Part shown: one piece after another, positions 22,342 to 30,002 of the stretch
Layout of the letters: each line of letters starts with the position of its first letter
How positions within the stretch are numbered: position 1 is the first letter of the stretch
Virus record (IMG/VR): IMGVR_UViG_3300031746_000054
Coordinates: 1-42,366 of that record
Direction: 5' to 3' (one strand)
DNA length: 42,366 nucleotides
Source of the DNA: a virus
Notes under the pieces: model-generated
What the model was told of the DNA's origin: nothing
The model's database searches: none
The model's input: the letters and a program-made list of their open reading frames with translations, nothing else
Program-made: the position numbers and the translations under genes

Positions 22342-25335
22342 TTAGTAAATCATTCCCCCGCCTGATACAGACACATTGCGTCTATGGACTCCCAGAACAG
22401 TGAAGGTTATCGTCACAGTCTCGCTATCCCCCGCAGGGTCAGTTTCGAAGGTAAGCGTGGCTGTGTAAATGCTCGCAGTAAGAGAATTGCCTGTTTCCAG
22501 TTTCAACTCCCATAATACTTCCTCATCGGCAGCAACAGTCGTAGAGAAATCCTGGGCTGCATTAGTCAGGATAAGACCCTCACCTGAACCTTGCCCTGCA
22601 TAGAATAGGGTTACTCGTACTTCCTTGGCTGCTGGGGAGGTTGAGACGATGTTGATGCTCGTACCATCGGAGAAGTCCGTAATCTTGGCTGTAATGGCAT
22701 CTAGGGTAAAACTAGAGTGGCTGGTCGTATTCCCTATACATTCTCCAGCATCTATAGTCGCTCCTGGGTCTGCTACGTTGCCCCATACGGTAGTGTTTGG
22801 CTGCACGACACCGTAGTTGTGGGAACTGGGAGTGTTGGAGATGTCTACAAGAAGATTAAGCTGTACCTCATTGCCATAAACCCAAATTCCTGTTGAATCA
22901 CACCCCCCTGCTCTAAAATAAATAGTATGAAATGTGAAATTACCACTATAATTGAAAGTCTGACCTTGACCATAGCTAACAACCCCACTCCCCCAATTAC
23001 CAGCATAAGTCGTGCTGGCATGATTGGTATTTCCAGGGTCTCCACGACTCAAAGAGTCCCACACAAACGCAACTTCAGTAAAATTACCTTGAGGAATACC
23101 GATAGCATAAGGATAAGACCTAATAGTGGAAATATATGAAGTATAGCTAGTCCATGAAGTTATCAGGTTATAAATCAACTTCAAGTTAGAATTATAATTC
23201 ACGACTGGTCGAGGTTCATCATAAAGTGCAGGTGAGTTAGTAGTGATATCAGTAACCTTAGCCCAGGTTGTGCCTCCGTCTGTAGTGTGCCACTCCTGGA
23301 TGTTAGATACAGTCCCACTCTTAACTCCAATATAAACATGAGTAGTATCATAGGGGTCAATAAATACCCCCGAGTTATATGCTATGAGGTTTCCATAGGT
23401 AACAGTGTTGACTCCTGTAGTGTGAACCGACCAGCCAGAATCATAACGCGCCCACTTTGCTAGACCAGTTGTAGCATCAACGTACTCGACAAGAGATATT
23501 ACGGGACTACCAGCACCATCTAACTGTATATCATCTACCCATGTACCTGTATGGGTATAAACCACTTCTGCCTCTCCCACCTCCACAGGAAGTGTAATTG
23601 GTGTCGAACTTCCTTGCGTTCTCCACGTAGCAAGATTATCTGCGGAATACACATAGTAAGCATTGGAGTAATAAGGAGTGACGCCTAAAGGGGCGATATG
23701 CCAAGCGATGTGAGTTGTATTCCCATTAGATTTAACACTAGGATAACACCAATAATTAGTTCCGAAGTTCACTACTGTAACAAGACTTCCCCAATTCTCC
23801 CCTCCATCACTTGTAAGCCTATATCCTATGGTCTGAATGTCAGAACCCGCATAATGTTGCTCAAATAACGCTTCTTTACCATCTCCTATATGAATCATCT
23901 GCCGATACGTTCCAGTAACCGTATCTAAGGTTTGCGTACTCGACCATGCAGATATATCTTCTATCGCAGAACTTCTCCGAACATACAAATAATTCTTATC
24001 ATCTCCCCACGATACCAAAATATACCCTGCATAGGTTCCTGAAGGAATAACATGAATGTCTGGGCTATTGTGAGCGTTTGCATCGGTATTGTTACCTATA
24101 TAGACAGGTGTGCCAAGTAATCCTGAATCATGGTCGTAAAAGTTCACACACACAGTACCGTTGCCGATAGACGTATCAGTCCAAGCAAAGTAAGTCCTAT
24201 CGTTTGTGCCAGCATATCTTTCCGCAGGAAAGCGCGCCTTAAGCAGACTTGCCCCATTGTGGATGGTAGCCCCTAAATCAACAATATTACCATTTAGTGT
24301 CGCAGAATAACTGGTAATGCTTGTTGCCGATAGTGTTGTTACCAGGGACGGAGATATTGGTAATACGAAGGTAACTTCATCACCGTATGAATACCCATCA
24401 GCATTGGTCCCGCCTGCTCTGACATAGTAAGTTAATCCTGTTGTGAGATTACCTATGACAGGAGTATAACTAAATGTAGCTCCAACCCCATAATTACTTG
24501 TATTACCTATGTAGTAATTCGCATATCCAGCACTGGCAGGGGCTAAATGTGCAGGAGAAGAACGACTTACAATATCCCACAGGAAGGCGGGGTTGGTTAT
24601 ATTCCCAGTACCGATACCAGTTACATTACCATTAAAAGTAGCTGACGTCGAACTTATTGAAGATACGGCAAGGGTAGAGACCGTTGGATAATAACTATAA
24701 GTAACTGCCAACTTCGGCATATATGCTTCATACCCTGTAGCTTCCGAGCTATAGAAATACGGCTCAGAAGTTCCTCCTGTCTCCGTAGTATAACTCAGTC
24801 TAACGCTAAGAACATCGCTGCGATTTGCAATAGCATCTTGCACCAAAGCTAAAACATTAAAAGTTACCCATCCTGTACTAGCATGGATTGTATTCCCCGT
24901 AGCCTGGTCTGTATCTGTAACAGTAGGGGCTGTATTCCAAGTAACTGTTGACTCTGCCCATGCCGAAGTTGTTCTCTTGCACTTAATTTCCTTAGCGGCA
25001 TCAGCGGCTCCTTCATATTGGTAGAGATAAACACTCATTGTGGCGGCAGTAACCGTTGCTTCATCTGGAATCGTTGAGGTAGAGAATTTCAAGAGGTCAC
25101 GGAAGACAAAACCAGCACCATCATAAAGCAACATATACACACCCGAACCATAGTTGGTAGTAGGTGCATACTGGAAAACCATTGCATCATCTGTGGAGGG
25201 CTGTATCGTTGTATCTGTTGCCTCTGCCACCTCTGCCCCAAACTGCCACTGCACAGGCAGCACAGAGGCTAGGACTGCCAAGACCATACAGAGGGTAAAT
25301 AGTGCGTACCAGTTCTTTTTTAATTTATTCATCAT
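22342..25335 (-). CDS. Secreted multidomain protein: DNRLRE-like, FN3-like, Asp-box segments (997 aa)
   Basis: The N-terminus has a Sec signal (NWYALFTLCMVLAVLASVLP, cleavage near AEVAEA). Residues about 42-210 match the DNRLRE/CBM96 pattern (TIQPSTDDAMVFQYAPTTNY, FRDLLKFSTSTIPDEATVT). Fibronectin-like segments with an AFLWD or AFVWD start appear near 240-325 and 750-830. Between them lies a sialidase-like propeller part with Asp-boxes (TSDGGENWGS, TTDGGTTWAK). The last 150 residues are another beta sandwich. A phage protein with a signal peptide of this size is rare; surface modification or adhesion is possible. No catalytic residues could be assigned. Confidence 0.8.
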   Translation of the reverse strand: MMNKLKKNWYALFTLCMVLAVLASVLPVQWQFGAEVAEATDTTIQPSTDDAMVFQYAPTTNYGSGVYMLLYDGAGFVFRDLLKFSTSTIPDEATVTAATMSVYLYQYEGAADAAKEIKCKRTTSAWAESTVTWNTAPTVTDTDQATGNTIHASTGWVTFNVLALVQDAIANRSDVLSVRLSYTTETGGTSEPYFYSSEATGYEAYMPKLAVTYSYYPTVSTLAVSSISSTSATFNGNVTGIGTGNITNPAFLWDIVSRSSPAHLAPASAGYANYYIGNTSNYGVGATFSYTPVIGNLTTGLTYYVRAGGTNADGYSYGDEVTFVLPISPSLVTTLSATSITSYSATLNGNIVDLGATIHNGASLLKARFPAERYAGTNDRTYFAWTDTSIGNGTVCVNFYDHDSGLLGTPVYIGNNTDANAHNSPDIHVIPSGTYAGYILVSWGDDKNYLYVRRSSAIEDISAWSSTQTLDTVTGTYRQMIHIGDGKEALFEQHYAGSDIQTIGYRLTSDGGENWGSLVTVVNFGTNYWCYPSVKSNGNTTHIAWHIAPLGVTPYYSNAYYVYSADNLATWRTQGSSTPITLPVEVGEAEVVYTHTGTWVDDIQLDGAGSPVISLVEYVDATTGLAKWARYDSGWSVHTTGVNTVTYGNLIAYNSGVFIDPYDTTHVYIGVKSGTVSNIQEWHTTDGGTTWAKVTDITTNSPALYDEPRPVVNYNSNLKLIYNLITSWTSYTSYISTIRSYPYAIGIPQGNFTEVAFVWDSLSRGDPGNTNHASTTYAGNWGSGVVSYGQGQTFNYSGNFTFHTIYFRAGGCDSTGIWVYGNEVQLNLLVDISNTPSSHNYGVVQPNTTVWGNVADPGATIDAGECIGNTTSHSSFTLDAITAKITDFSDGTSINIVSTSPAAKEVRVTLFYAGQGSGEGLILTNAAQDFSTTVAADEEVLWELKLETGNSLTASIYTATLTFETDPAGDSETVTITFTVLGVHRRNVSVSGGGMIY

Positions 25336-25961
25336 CCTGCCCTCGGATACCTGAACTGAAGTAGGTTAAAATACACCGTTGTATTGATTGTGCTATCAGA
25401 CTCGTCAATCAGGAATCTCAGCACCAGTGCCTCGCCCCTTTGCGGTGAGTTAGCTGGAACAAGAGAGTTGGCGAACGTAACTATATTCATCTTGTTTGCG
25501 CCATTGGAAGTGTCCGCTTGAACTACCGCAGAGCTATAAGCAACACTCACTAAATCACCATCTCCTACCGCTTTAGCCTGTACCTCAATCTCGATAGTGC
25601 CTAAGTCTGTATCATCAGTTATCCAGCAGAACCGAAGGTCGCTGAGTGCGCCGCCATTAGCATAGTCGGCTGGTAGCCATGCACTCCACTCGAAGGATTC
25701 GTCTACATCATCAGACAAATCAAACGAACCCATCCACAGCGTAGTAGCTGCCGTTCCCGCAAACTCTACAGCAGCACCGTCCGAGCCTCCCGCAGTCTCA
25801 GAGGGAGCTATACCACCGCCAGATACTCCGAAATATCCCCATTGGGCAGCTTGAGGTTGGGGCTGATTGACGATAGCGCTAACGATAGGACTGATAGCAA
25901 AGATAAGCAAGCACAGAAGCACACACAGAAATACTATAAGCAGCTTCGATAGCTTATCCAT
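25332..25961 (-). CDS. Secreted or membrane-anchored beta protein (209 aa)
   Basis: ATG 25961 follows GGAGG by five bases; earlier starts overlap the holin-like gene and lack a ribosome site. Residues 4-32 are a signal peptide or anchor (LSKLLIVFLCVLLCLLIFAI). The rest is a beta-rich soluble domain (SFDLSDDVDESFEWSAWLPA, then EALVLRFLIDESDSTINTTV) of the kind seen in phage head-fibre or carbohydrate-binding sandwiches. The gene is coupled by overlap with the 997-residue gene. Function unknown. Confidence 0.7.
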   Translation of the reverse strand: MDKLSKLLIVFLCVLLCLLIFAISPIVSAIVNQPQPQAAQWGYFGVSGGGIAPSETAGGSDGAAVEFAGTAATTLWMGSFDLSDDVDESFEWSAWLPADYANGGALSDLRFCWITDDTDLGTIEIEVQAKAVGDGDLVSVAYSSAVVQADTSNGANKMNIVTFANSLVPANSPQRGEALVLRFLIDESDSTINTTVYFNLLQFRYPRAG

Positions 25962-25962
25962 A

Positions 25963-26205
25963 TTAACCTCCATTCTGCTTTCGCGCTGCCCTCTCGCCGA
26001 ACCAGAACGCCACAAGAGTATTGCCAATGGCAATACCAGCTATTGCAGCCTCATTGTCGTGCATCCAGAGAGCACCATAGCAAATTATGGTAAACATTAC
26101 TCCACCGCCTACTACGGTCAGAAATACCCTGACTGCGCTCTTGGTTCGGATGAGTTCTTCCTTCATGTGGTGTTCTAAGCCGTTGCCCCCATTCGGTGTA
26201 GTCAT
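25963..26205 (-). CDS. Two-helix membrane protein, holin-like (80 aa)
   Basis: ATG 26205 follows AGGAGG. Residues about 26-47 (VFLTVVGGGVMFTIICYGAL) and 53-70 (AAIAGIAIGNTLVAFWFG) are membrane segments, with a short basic end (ERAARKQNGG). Size, topology and charge suit a small holin. The neighbours are secreted proteins rather than a lysin, so it could also help export or anchor them. Confidence 0.55.
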   Translation of the reverse strand: MTTPNGGNGLEHHMKEELIRTKSAVRVFLTVVGGGVMFTIICYGALWMHDNEAAIAGIAIGNTLVAFWFGERAARKQNGG

Positions 26206-26215
26206 GGCAGGCCTC

Positions 26216-26545
26216 CTATGCTTCTTTAGTTATTACGCCATCCCAAAAGCCATATCCTGTAGTGCCGCTTACATTCTTGACTTTCAGATAATCGTTATAG
26301 GTAACGTGAAATACGACGGATAGCATACCGTTAGATAAACCGAGTGCAGCCATAGTATTGTAATCTGCAATCAGCATATCACTCGTACCATCACAGCGGT
26401 ATATTTCTACTTTGGTTGGGTCTGTACCGGGGAAAGCCCAGCCGATATTATGGACTGAGGCTTCCTGTCCGTTCGTTGGCCTTATGGTCATAAGTGCATC
26501 ATCGGCAACCGATACCTTATCTGTAAATATATCTCCTCTGGCCAT
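26216..26545 (-). CDS. Virion-like protein of unknown function (109 aa)
   Basis: The sequence (DKVSVADDALMTIRPTNGQE, VHNIGWAFPGTDPTKVEIYR, YNDYLKVKNVSGTTGYGFW) is a small beta sandwich of the kind found as phage decoration or fibre parts. ATG 26545 follows GGAGG; a stable hairpin (26560-26585) lies just before the ribosome site. Confidence 0.65.
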   Translation of the reverse strand: MARGDIFTDKVSVADDALMTIRPTNGQEASVHNIGWAFPGTDPTKVEIYRCDGTSDMLIADYNTMAALGLSNGMLSVVFHVTYNDYLKVKNVSGTTGYGFWDGVITKEA

Positions 26546-26559
26546 AACTGCCTCCTGCT

Positions 26560-26585
26560 TGAGAGGGGGATTGCTCCCCCTCTCA
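26560..26585. repeat. Perfect hairpin before the 26545 start
   Basis: An 11-base perfect inverted repeat (26560-26570 with 26575-26585) with a ttgc loop. On the minus strand it lies just upstream of the ribosome site of the 26216-26545 gene and has no T tract, so an mRNA-protecting or processing role is more likely than termination. Confidence 0.6.
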
Positions 26586-26632
26586 CCACGCTATACTTTA
26601 GGTTACTCGGATTCGAATTACTCTGACAAGCC

Positions 26633-26660
26633 GAGAGGGAAGGCTCACACCTTCCCTCTC
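26633..26660. repeat. Perfect hairpin after the 26685 gene
   Basis: An 11-base perfect inverted repeat (26633-26643 with 26650-26660) with a six-base loop, 25 bases after the stop of the 26685-27284 gene. Its stem (gagaggga..) is similar to that of the hairpin at 26560. No T tract follows, so it may stabilise the 3' end of the capsid mRNA. Confidence 0.6.
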
Positions 26661-26684
26661 TCTAAAGGTTGGGGATTAGTTCAA

Positions 26685-27284
26685 TCATTCAGAAAGGCCA
26701 ATGTACATACTTGCTTGAAGTTTATCTCCTGTCAGCAGAGTCCTGCTCGCGCTCAGAGCCTTTGTGCAAATCAGATGGTCGTCATCACCATCTACTACAG
26801 CGGTAGCATCGGTGACGAGGTTAAGGTTGAGAACTGCCGTGAAGTTCTCACCTGCCGTCCACTCCACCGTCTTTGAATCAGCTCTGTAGTACGCGGCTGG
26901 CTGGTTGATATAGAAGTCTTGACCACTCAGACCAGTACCAGCCGTTGACAAAGCGATACGAGCACCACCCGAAAGAGCCTTAACCTCGCCCGATAGAGTA
27001 GCCAAGGTATCGGCCTCTGCCGGGACTGCACGCGCATCAAGCGCAAGATAGATGTTTGCTGGAGGTGCGCCATAATTGCTCATACCTGTCGCGAAGAAGG
27101 CAGATAAGAGGGCCATTTCTCCAGTGTCTACGAGGATATTGCCTTCGGGATGAGGCTCAATCCACAGATCCTCGTAACCTCCGACCTCGCACATACCCTC
27201 TGGCGAGATTCTACACATCGGCCGCAGATGTCGGACGTCGTAAAAGGGCTCCCACTTTAACATTGTCGCAAGTTTTTCTTTCAT
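26685..27284 (-). CDS. Virion structural protein (199 aa)
   Basis: After a 40-residue N-terminal part (MLKWEPFYDVRHLRPMCRIS) the sequence NILVDTGEMALLSAFFATGM, then IYLALDARAVPAEADTLATL and SGEVKAL follows the same pattern as the tip protein at 9596-10060. The C-terminal half is beta-rich. It probably forms a capsid-attached or fibre-like structure. It is flanked on its 3' side by the stable hairpin at 26633-26660. Confidence 0.65.
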   Translation of the reverse strand: MKEKLATMLKWEPFYDVRHLRPMCRISPEGMCEVGGYEDLWIEPHPEGNILVDTGEMALLSAFFATGMSNYGAPPANIYLALDARAVPAEADTLATLSGEVKALSGGARIALSTAGTGLSGQDFYINQPAAYYRADSKTVEWTAGENFTAVLNLNLVTDATAVVDGDDDHLICTKALSASRTLLTGDKLQASMYIGLSE

Positions 27285-27320
27285 TTATGTTTTGTCCTCC
27301 GTTGTGATTATTATTGGCTC

Positions 27321-27545
27321 CTAAGTCTTTTCGACGTAGACTTTGCCGAGTGCCTTTGACAGAGCTTCCCTCTGGTCGGGTGATAGTGTGGCGATCAGCT
27401 TGTCGGCTCCTGCCTCTGCTATCCTCTTGGAACGCTCCACCTGAATCTCACGCTGCTTCTGTTTGAGTTTAAGCTGCGCGTCCATGCAAGCCGCCAACTC
27501 GGCATCCAATTCGGTTAGGGTCATTTCCCCGAAAGTCTTGGGCAT
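27321..27545 (-). CDS. Small coiled-coil protein (74 aa)
   Basis: ATG 27545 follows GGAGG by eight bases, preferred to ATG 27560. The protein is helical and charged (MTLTELDAELAACMDAQLKL, KQKQREIQVERSKRIAEAGA). It sits between virion genes. Function unknown; a head or assembly accessory is possible. Confidence 0.6.
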   Translation of the reverse strand: MPKTFGEMTLTELDAELAACMDAQLKLKQKQREIQVERSKRIAEAGADKLIATLSPDQREALSKALGKVYVEKT

Positions 27546-27575
27546 TGTTTTTACCTCCATTTGATTTTTAGGATT

Positions 27576-27627
27576 GGCTGGGATAGGTTGTGGGGAAGGA
27601 GGAAGCCACAGTTTCTCTACCCCAGCC
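27576..27627. repeat. Nested inverted repeat between virion genes
   Basis: The seven-base arms ggctggg (27576-27582) and cccagcc (27621-27627) enclose a second short pair (tgtgg/ccaca), forming a long hairpin between the 74- and 102-residue genes. It is the third stable element in the 26.5-27.7 kb stretch. Confidence 0.45.
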
Positions 27628-27632
27628 TGATT

Positions 27633-27941
27633 TCATTTCCAGCTCACCGTTATATCTCCTAGAGTTGTCGCTGCATCAAACGCAATATATAACCCATTTA
27701 AGAACTCGGCATCATAAATCAGGGTTGCCGGGACTACAAACAACGCTGAGTCCATCGCTATAATAGCGATGATATCAGCCGTCACTCCTGCTGCCGAGTC
27801 ATAAACGGTTACAACTCCTCCCGCGTGTGGGTCTGGTCGGTTTATGGTTATAGAATGGAGTATCCCTCTTGACGTTGATACCTGGGCTGTCGTGATAAGA
27901 TGCGTCCATCTAAAGCCATATTCTATGATTGGATTTGCCAT
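27633..27941 (-). CDS. Virion-like protein after major capsid (102 aa)
   Basis: This beta-rich protein (RGILHSITINRPDPHAGGVV, TVYDSAAGVTADIIAIIAMD, EFLNGLYIAFDAATTLGDIT) has the pattern seen in many phages directly after the major capsid gene, where small proteins decorate the shell. ATG 27941 follows AGGAGG. No formal family assigned. Confidence 0.65.
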   Translation of the reverse strand: MANPIIEYGFRWTHLITTAQVSTSRGILHSITINRPDPHAGGVVTVYDSAAGVTADIIAIIAMDSALFVVPATLIYDAEFLNGLYIAFDAATTLGDITVSWK

Positions 27942-27969
27942 ACCTACCTCCTGACTACAACCTTAATGG

Positions 27970-29115
27970 TTAGACATGGCCTCCCATATAGCAGGCTCTC
28001 CAGTCGAGCTTGCAGGCTCCGGCCACAACCCGAACTCGGTAGAACACATTGTCAGTGGCAAAGTCGCCAGAGAAGGGGCTAATCGCTCCGCCGCCAACAG
28101 TCGCCTTGTCCGACATCTTCATACAGATTTCGGGGTTCTCGTGTCCTGCCAGATGTGCAAACTCCAGGGCTGCTATGTCGCCAGGGTCAGAGAACAGGTA
28201 CCAACCTCGCTGTCCGTTGGTCGCGTCGAAGATGGGCAGATAGGGGTCAACGATGAGTTGCAATCCCCACTGTGCTATGACGTTGTTCGTCGGATATGGC
28301 ACAGAGCCGATAGTTCCGTCGATGTCAATGCTTTCTGCCAGCCACATCTTGTTTGCAGAGGTTAGAATCTGTCTTGCCGTGAACTCCAAGCCGGGAGGAA
28401 CCACAAGGAACTTTGGCCGATTGTAAATCGGCTCTCCGCCTACATCGGTCAAGCCCTGCATGAACTGAACGCCTGCCTCCAGCGATATGATGCTCAGGGC
28501 AGTTACCACGCAGTTCAGCGCGCCTGCTGTAGTGTGGTCGAACAGGTTGCCTGCTGCGTGAGTTCCGACGTCATTGCAGTACAAGCCTGTTATGATTCGG
28601 TGCTCGGTTCTCGCAGCGGCCTTGGCAAATCTCTCCGGTGTGTCCTTCAAGGCGTTCAGGTCGTCATTGATAAGGGCCTCCCAGCTAATGTCGAACTGGC
28701 GCCCGTATTTGTAGACCTGAAGGTTATATCGTGCCTCGTCCCGGTCGGAAGCAGGATATTCGCCTTTCTCCGGCACTTGCTCAAGGTGCTGGTCGCCTCC
28801 GCTTATGGCAAACCTGCGGTTCACTCGGAAGTCCCTCACCGTGGACATCTTCGTAAACGCCTTCCACACGGGGTCGGTCGCCTTATATGAGGCGAGAAGT
28901 TGTCTGTCCAGCACATCGCCGAACAGATAAGGGAAGTCAGAGGTTGTCAGCGCCTCGCGCATAAGGAACTCGTGCTTGTGGCGCGGTAGACCCAGCTTAT
29001 TCGAGAGCAGGTTTATGGTTTCGGCTAACCTCTTATCCCAATCCTCGGGTCTTTTGGTCTCGTGGAGTGACTGATAACCAGACCAGTCCTCCATGACTTT
29101 CATCAATTCTGGCAT
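27970..29115 (-). CDS. Major capsid protein, Mu gpT-like (381 aa)
   Basis: The segment FPYLFGDVLDRQLLASYKAT, then DPVWKAFTKMSTVRDFRVNR, and YGRQFDISWEALINDDLNAL match Mu gpT-type major head subunits with the HK97 fold. PKFLVVPPGLEFTARQILTS and QLIVDPYLP are further family marks. It follows protease-scaffold and decoration genes in the canonical order. ATG 29115 follows TAGGAGG. Confidence 0.9.
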   Translation of the reverse strand: MPELMKVMEDWSGYQSLHETKRPEDWDKRLAETINLLSNKLGLPRHKHEFLMREALTTSDFPYLFGDVLDRQLLASYKATDPVWKAFTKMSTVRDFRVNRRFAISGGDQHLEQVPEKGEYPASDRDEARYNLQVYKYGRQFDISWEALINDDLNALKDTPERFAKAAARTEHRIITGLYCNDVGTHAAGNLFDHTTAGALNCVVTALSIISLEAGVQFMQGLTDVGGEPIYNRPKFLVVPPGLEFTARQILTSANKMWLAESIDIDGTIGSVPYPTNNVIAQWGLQLIVDPYLPIFDATNGQRGWYLFSDPGDIAALEFAHLAGHENPEICMKMSDKATVGGGAISPFSGDFATDNVFYRVRVVAGACKLDWRACYMGGHV

Positions 29116-29153
29116 TTAATTTCCTCCTAGTTTTTTAATGACTCGGTTTCGGG

Positions 29154-29969
29154 TTAGGCAAGCGGTATGTAGTAGATGGACACGAAGCACTTGCCAGCCG
29201 TTACGCTTGTCCAGTCTGCGGTGCCTGTTATCGTAACCCGAACAGTTTGAGCTGCAGCGAATCCATCCATCGCATCGGTCGCAGCGTTCATGGCTACACG
29301 CGCTATGGCATACACGGATTGGTCGGTGGGCAACGAGAACCTGTCTGTATCGCCACTGACGCCAACCTGAATAATCCCGGTGGTATCACCAGCAAACGCC
29401 TCGGTCACATTGACGGAAGTACCAAGAACCAGCGCCCTTGCAGGCAGTTGGCCAGTAGTAAAGTCTATGTAACCACTTGTGCCTGTGCCGTCTGTGAAAG
29501 CTGCATGGTCGAGTTCCTGAGATGTCAGGACGGCAATCTGTCCTAGACTGTCAGGGGCTTGATGGACTTTCACAGCTACTATGCCAGTGGTTCCGGCCGT
29601 TAGCGTCGAGAGCGCAATACCGAATGGTATGTTCGTTGCTGGGGTCGATATTTTGCTCAGAATACCATCGCTGAAGTTTATGTAGATACGGTCGCCTCTT
29701 GCTACCGGAGAGTTCCCGGCCGCATCTGAGGCCACGACGGACAGCGCCCATATCCCTTCGGTATCGATGGCGATTATGTCTGTCGCTGCTATTGCGCTGG
29801 TGAAGGCAACCCCAACGAGTTTGCCCAAAACAACAGGGTCGCCATGGTCTACGAATCCGTCACCATGAACAGGGTGAACTATCGTAGATTCCAAAACATC
29901 AACGTGTCGGCCTTCATAGGTGCTGGAAATCTCATCTCCAGCGGAATAACCAGTCATGTCATAAGGCAT
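29154..29969 (-). CDS. Head decoration protein, DUF2190-like, with C-terminal extension (271 aa)
   Basis: Residues about 38-140 match the DUF2190 pattern (DPVVLGKLVGVAFTSAIAAT, IAIDTEGIWALSVVASD, GDRIYIN, GIALSTLTAGTTGIVAVKVH). The added domain at about 145-271 (DSLGQIAVLTSQELDHAAFT, then VNVTEAFAGDTTGIIQVGVS) is a separate beta domain not present in the basic family. DUF2190 proteins trimerise on the capsid surface; the extension would project outward. It lies between protease and capsid genes. Confidence 0.78.
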   Translation of the reverse strand: MPYDMTGYSAGDEISSTYEGRHVDVLESTIVHPVHGDGFVDHGDPVVLGKLVGVAFTSAIAATDIIAIDTEGIWALSVVASDAAGNSPVARGDRIYINFSDGILSKISTPATNIPFGIALSTLTAGTTGIVAVKVHQAPDSLGQIAVLTSQELDHAAFTDGTGTSGYIDFTTGQLPARALVLGTSVNVTEAFAGDTTGIIQVGVSGDTDRFSLPTDQSVYAIARVAMNAATDAMDGFAAAQTVRVTITGTADWTSVTAGKCFVSIYYIPLA

Positions 29970-30002
29970 TCTTGTTTCCTCCTGTTTATTTAATGGTTCG
30001 GT

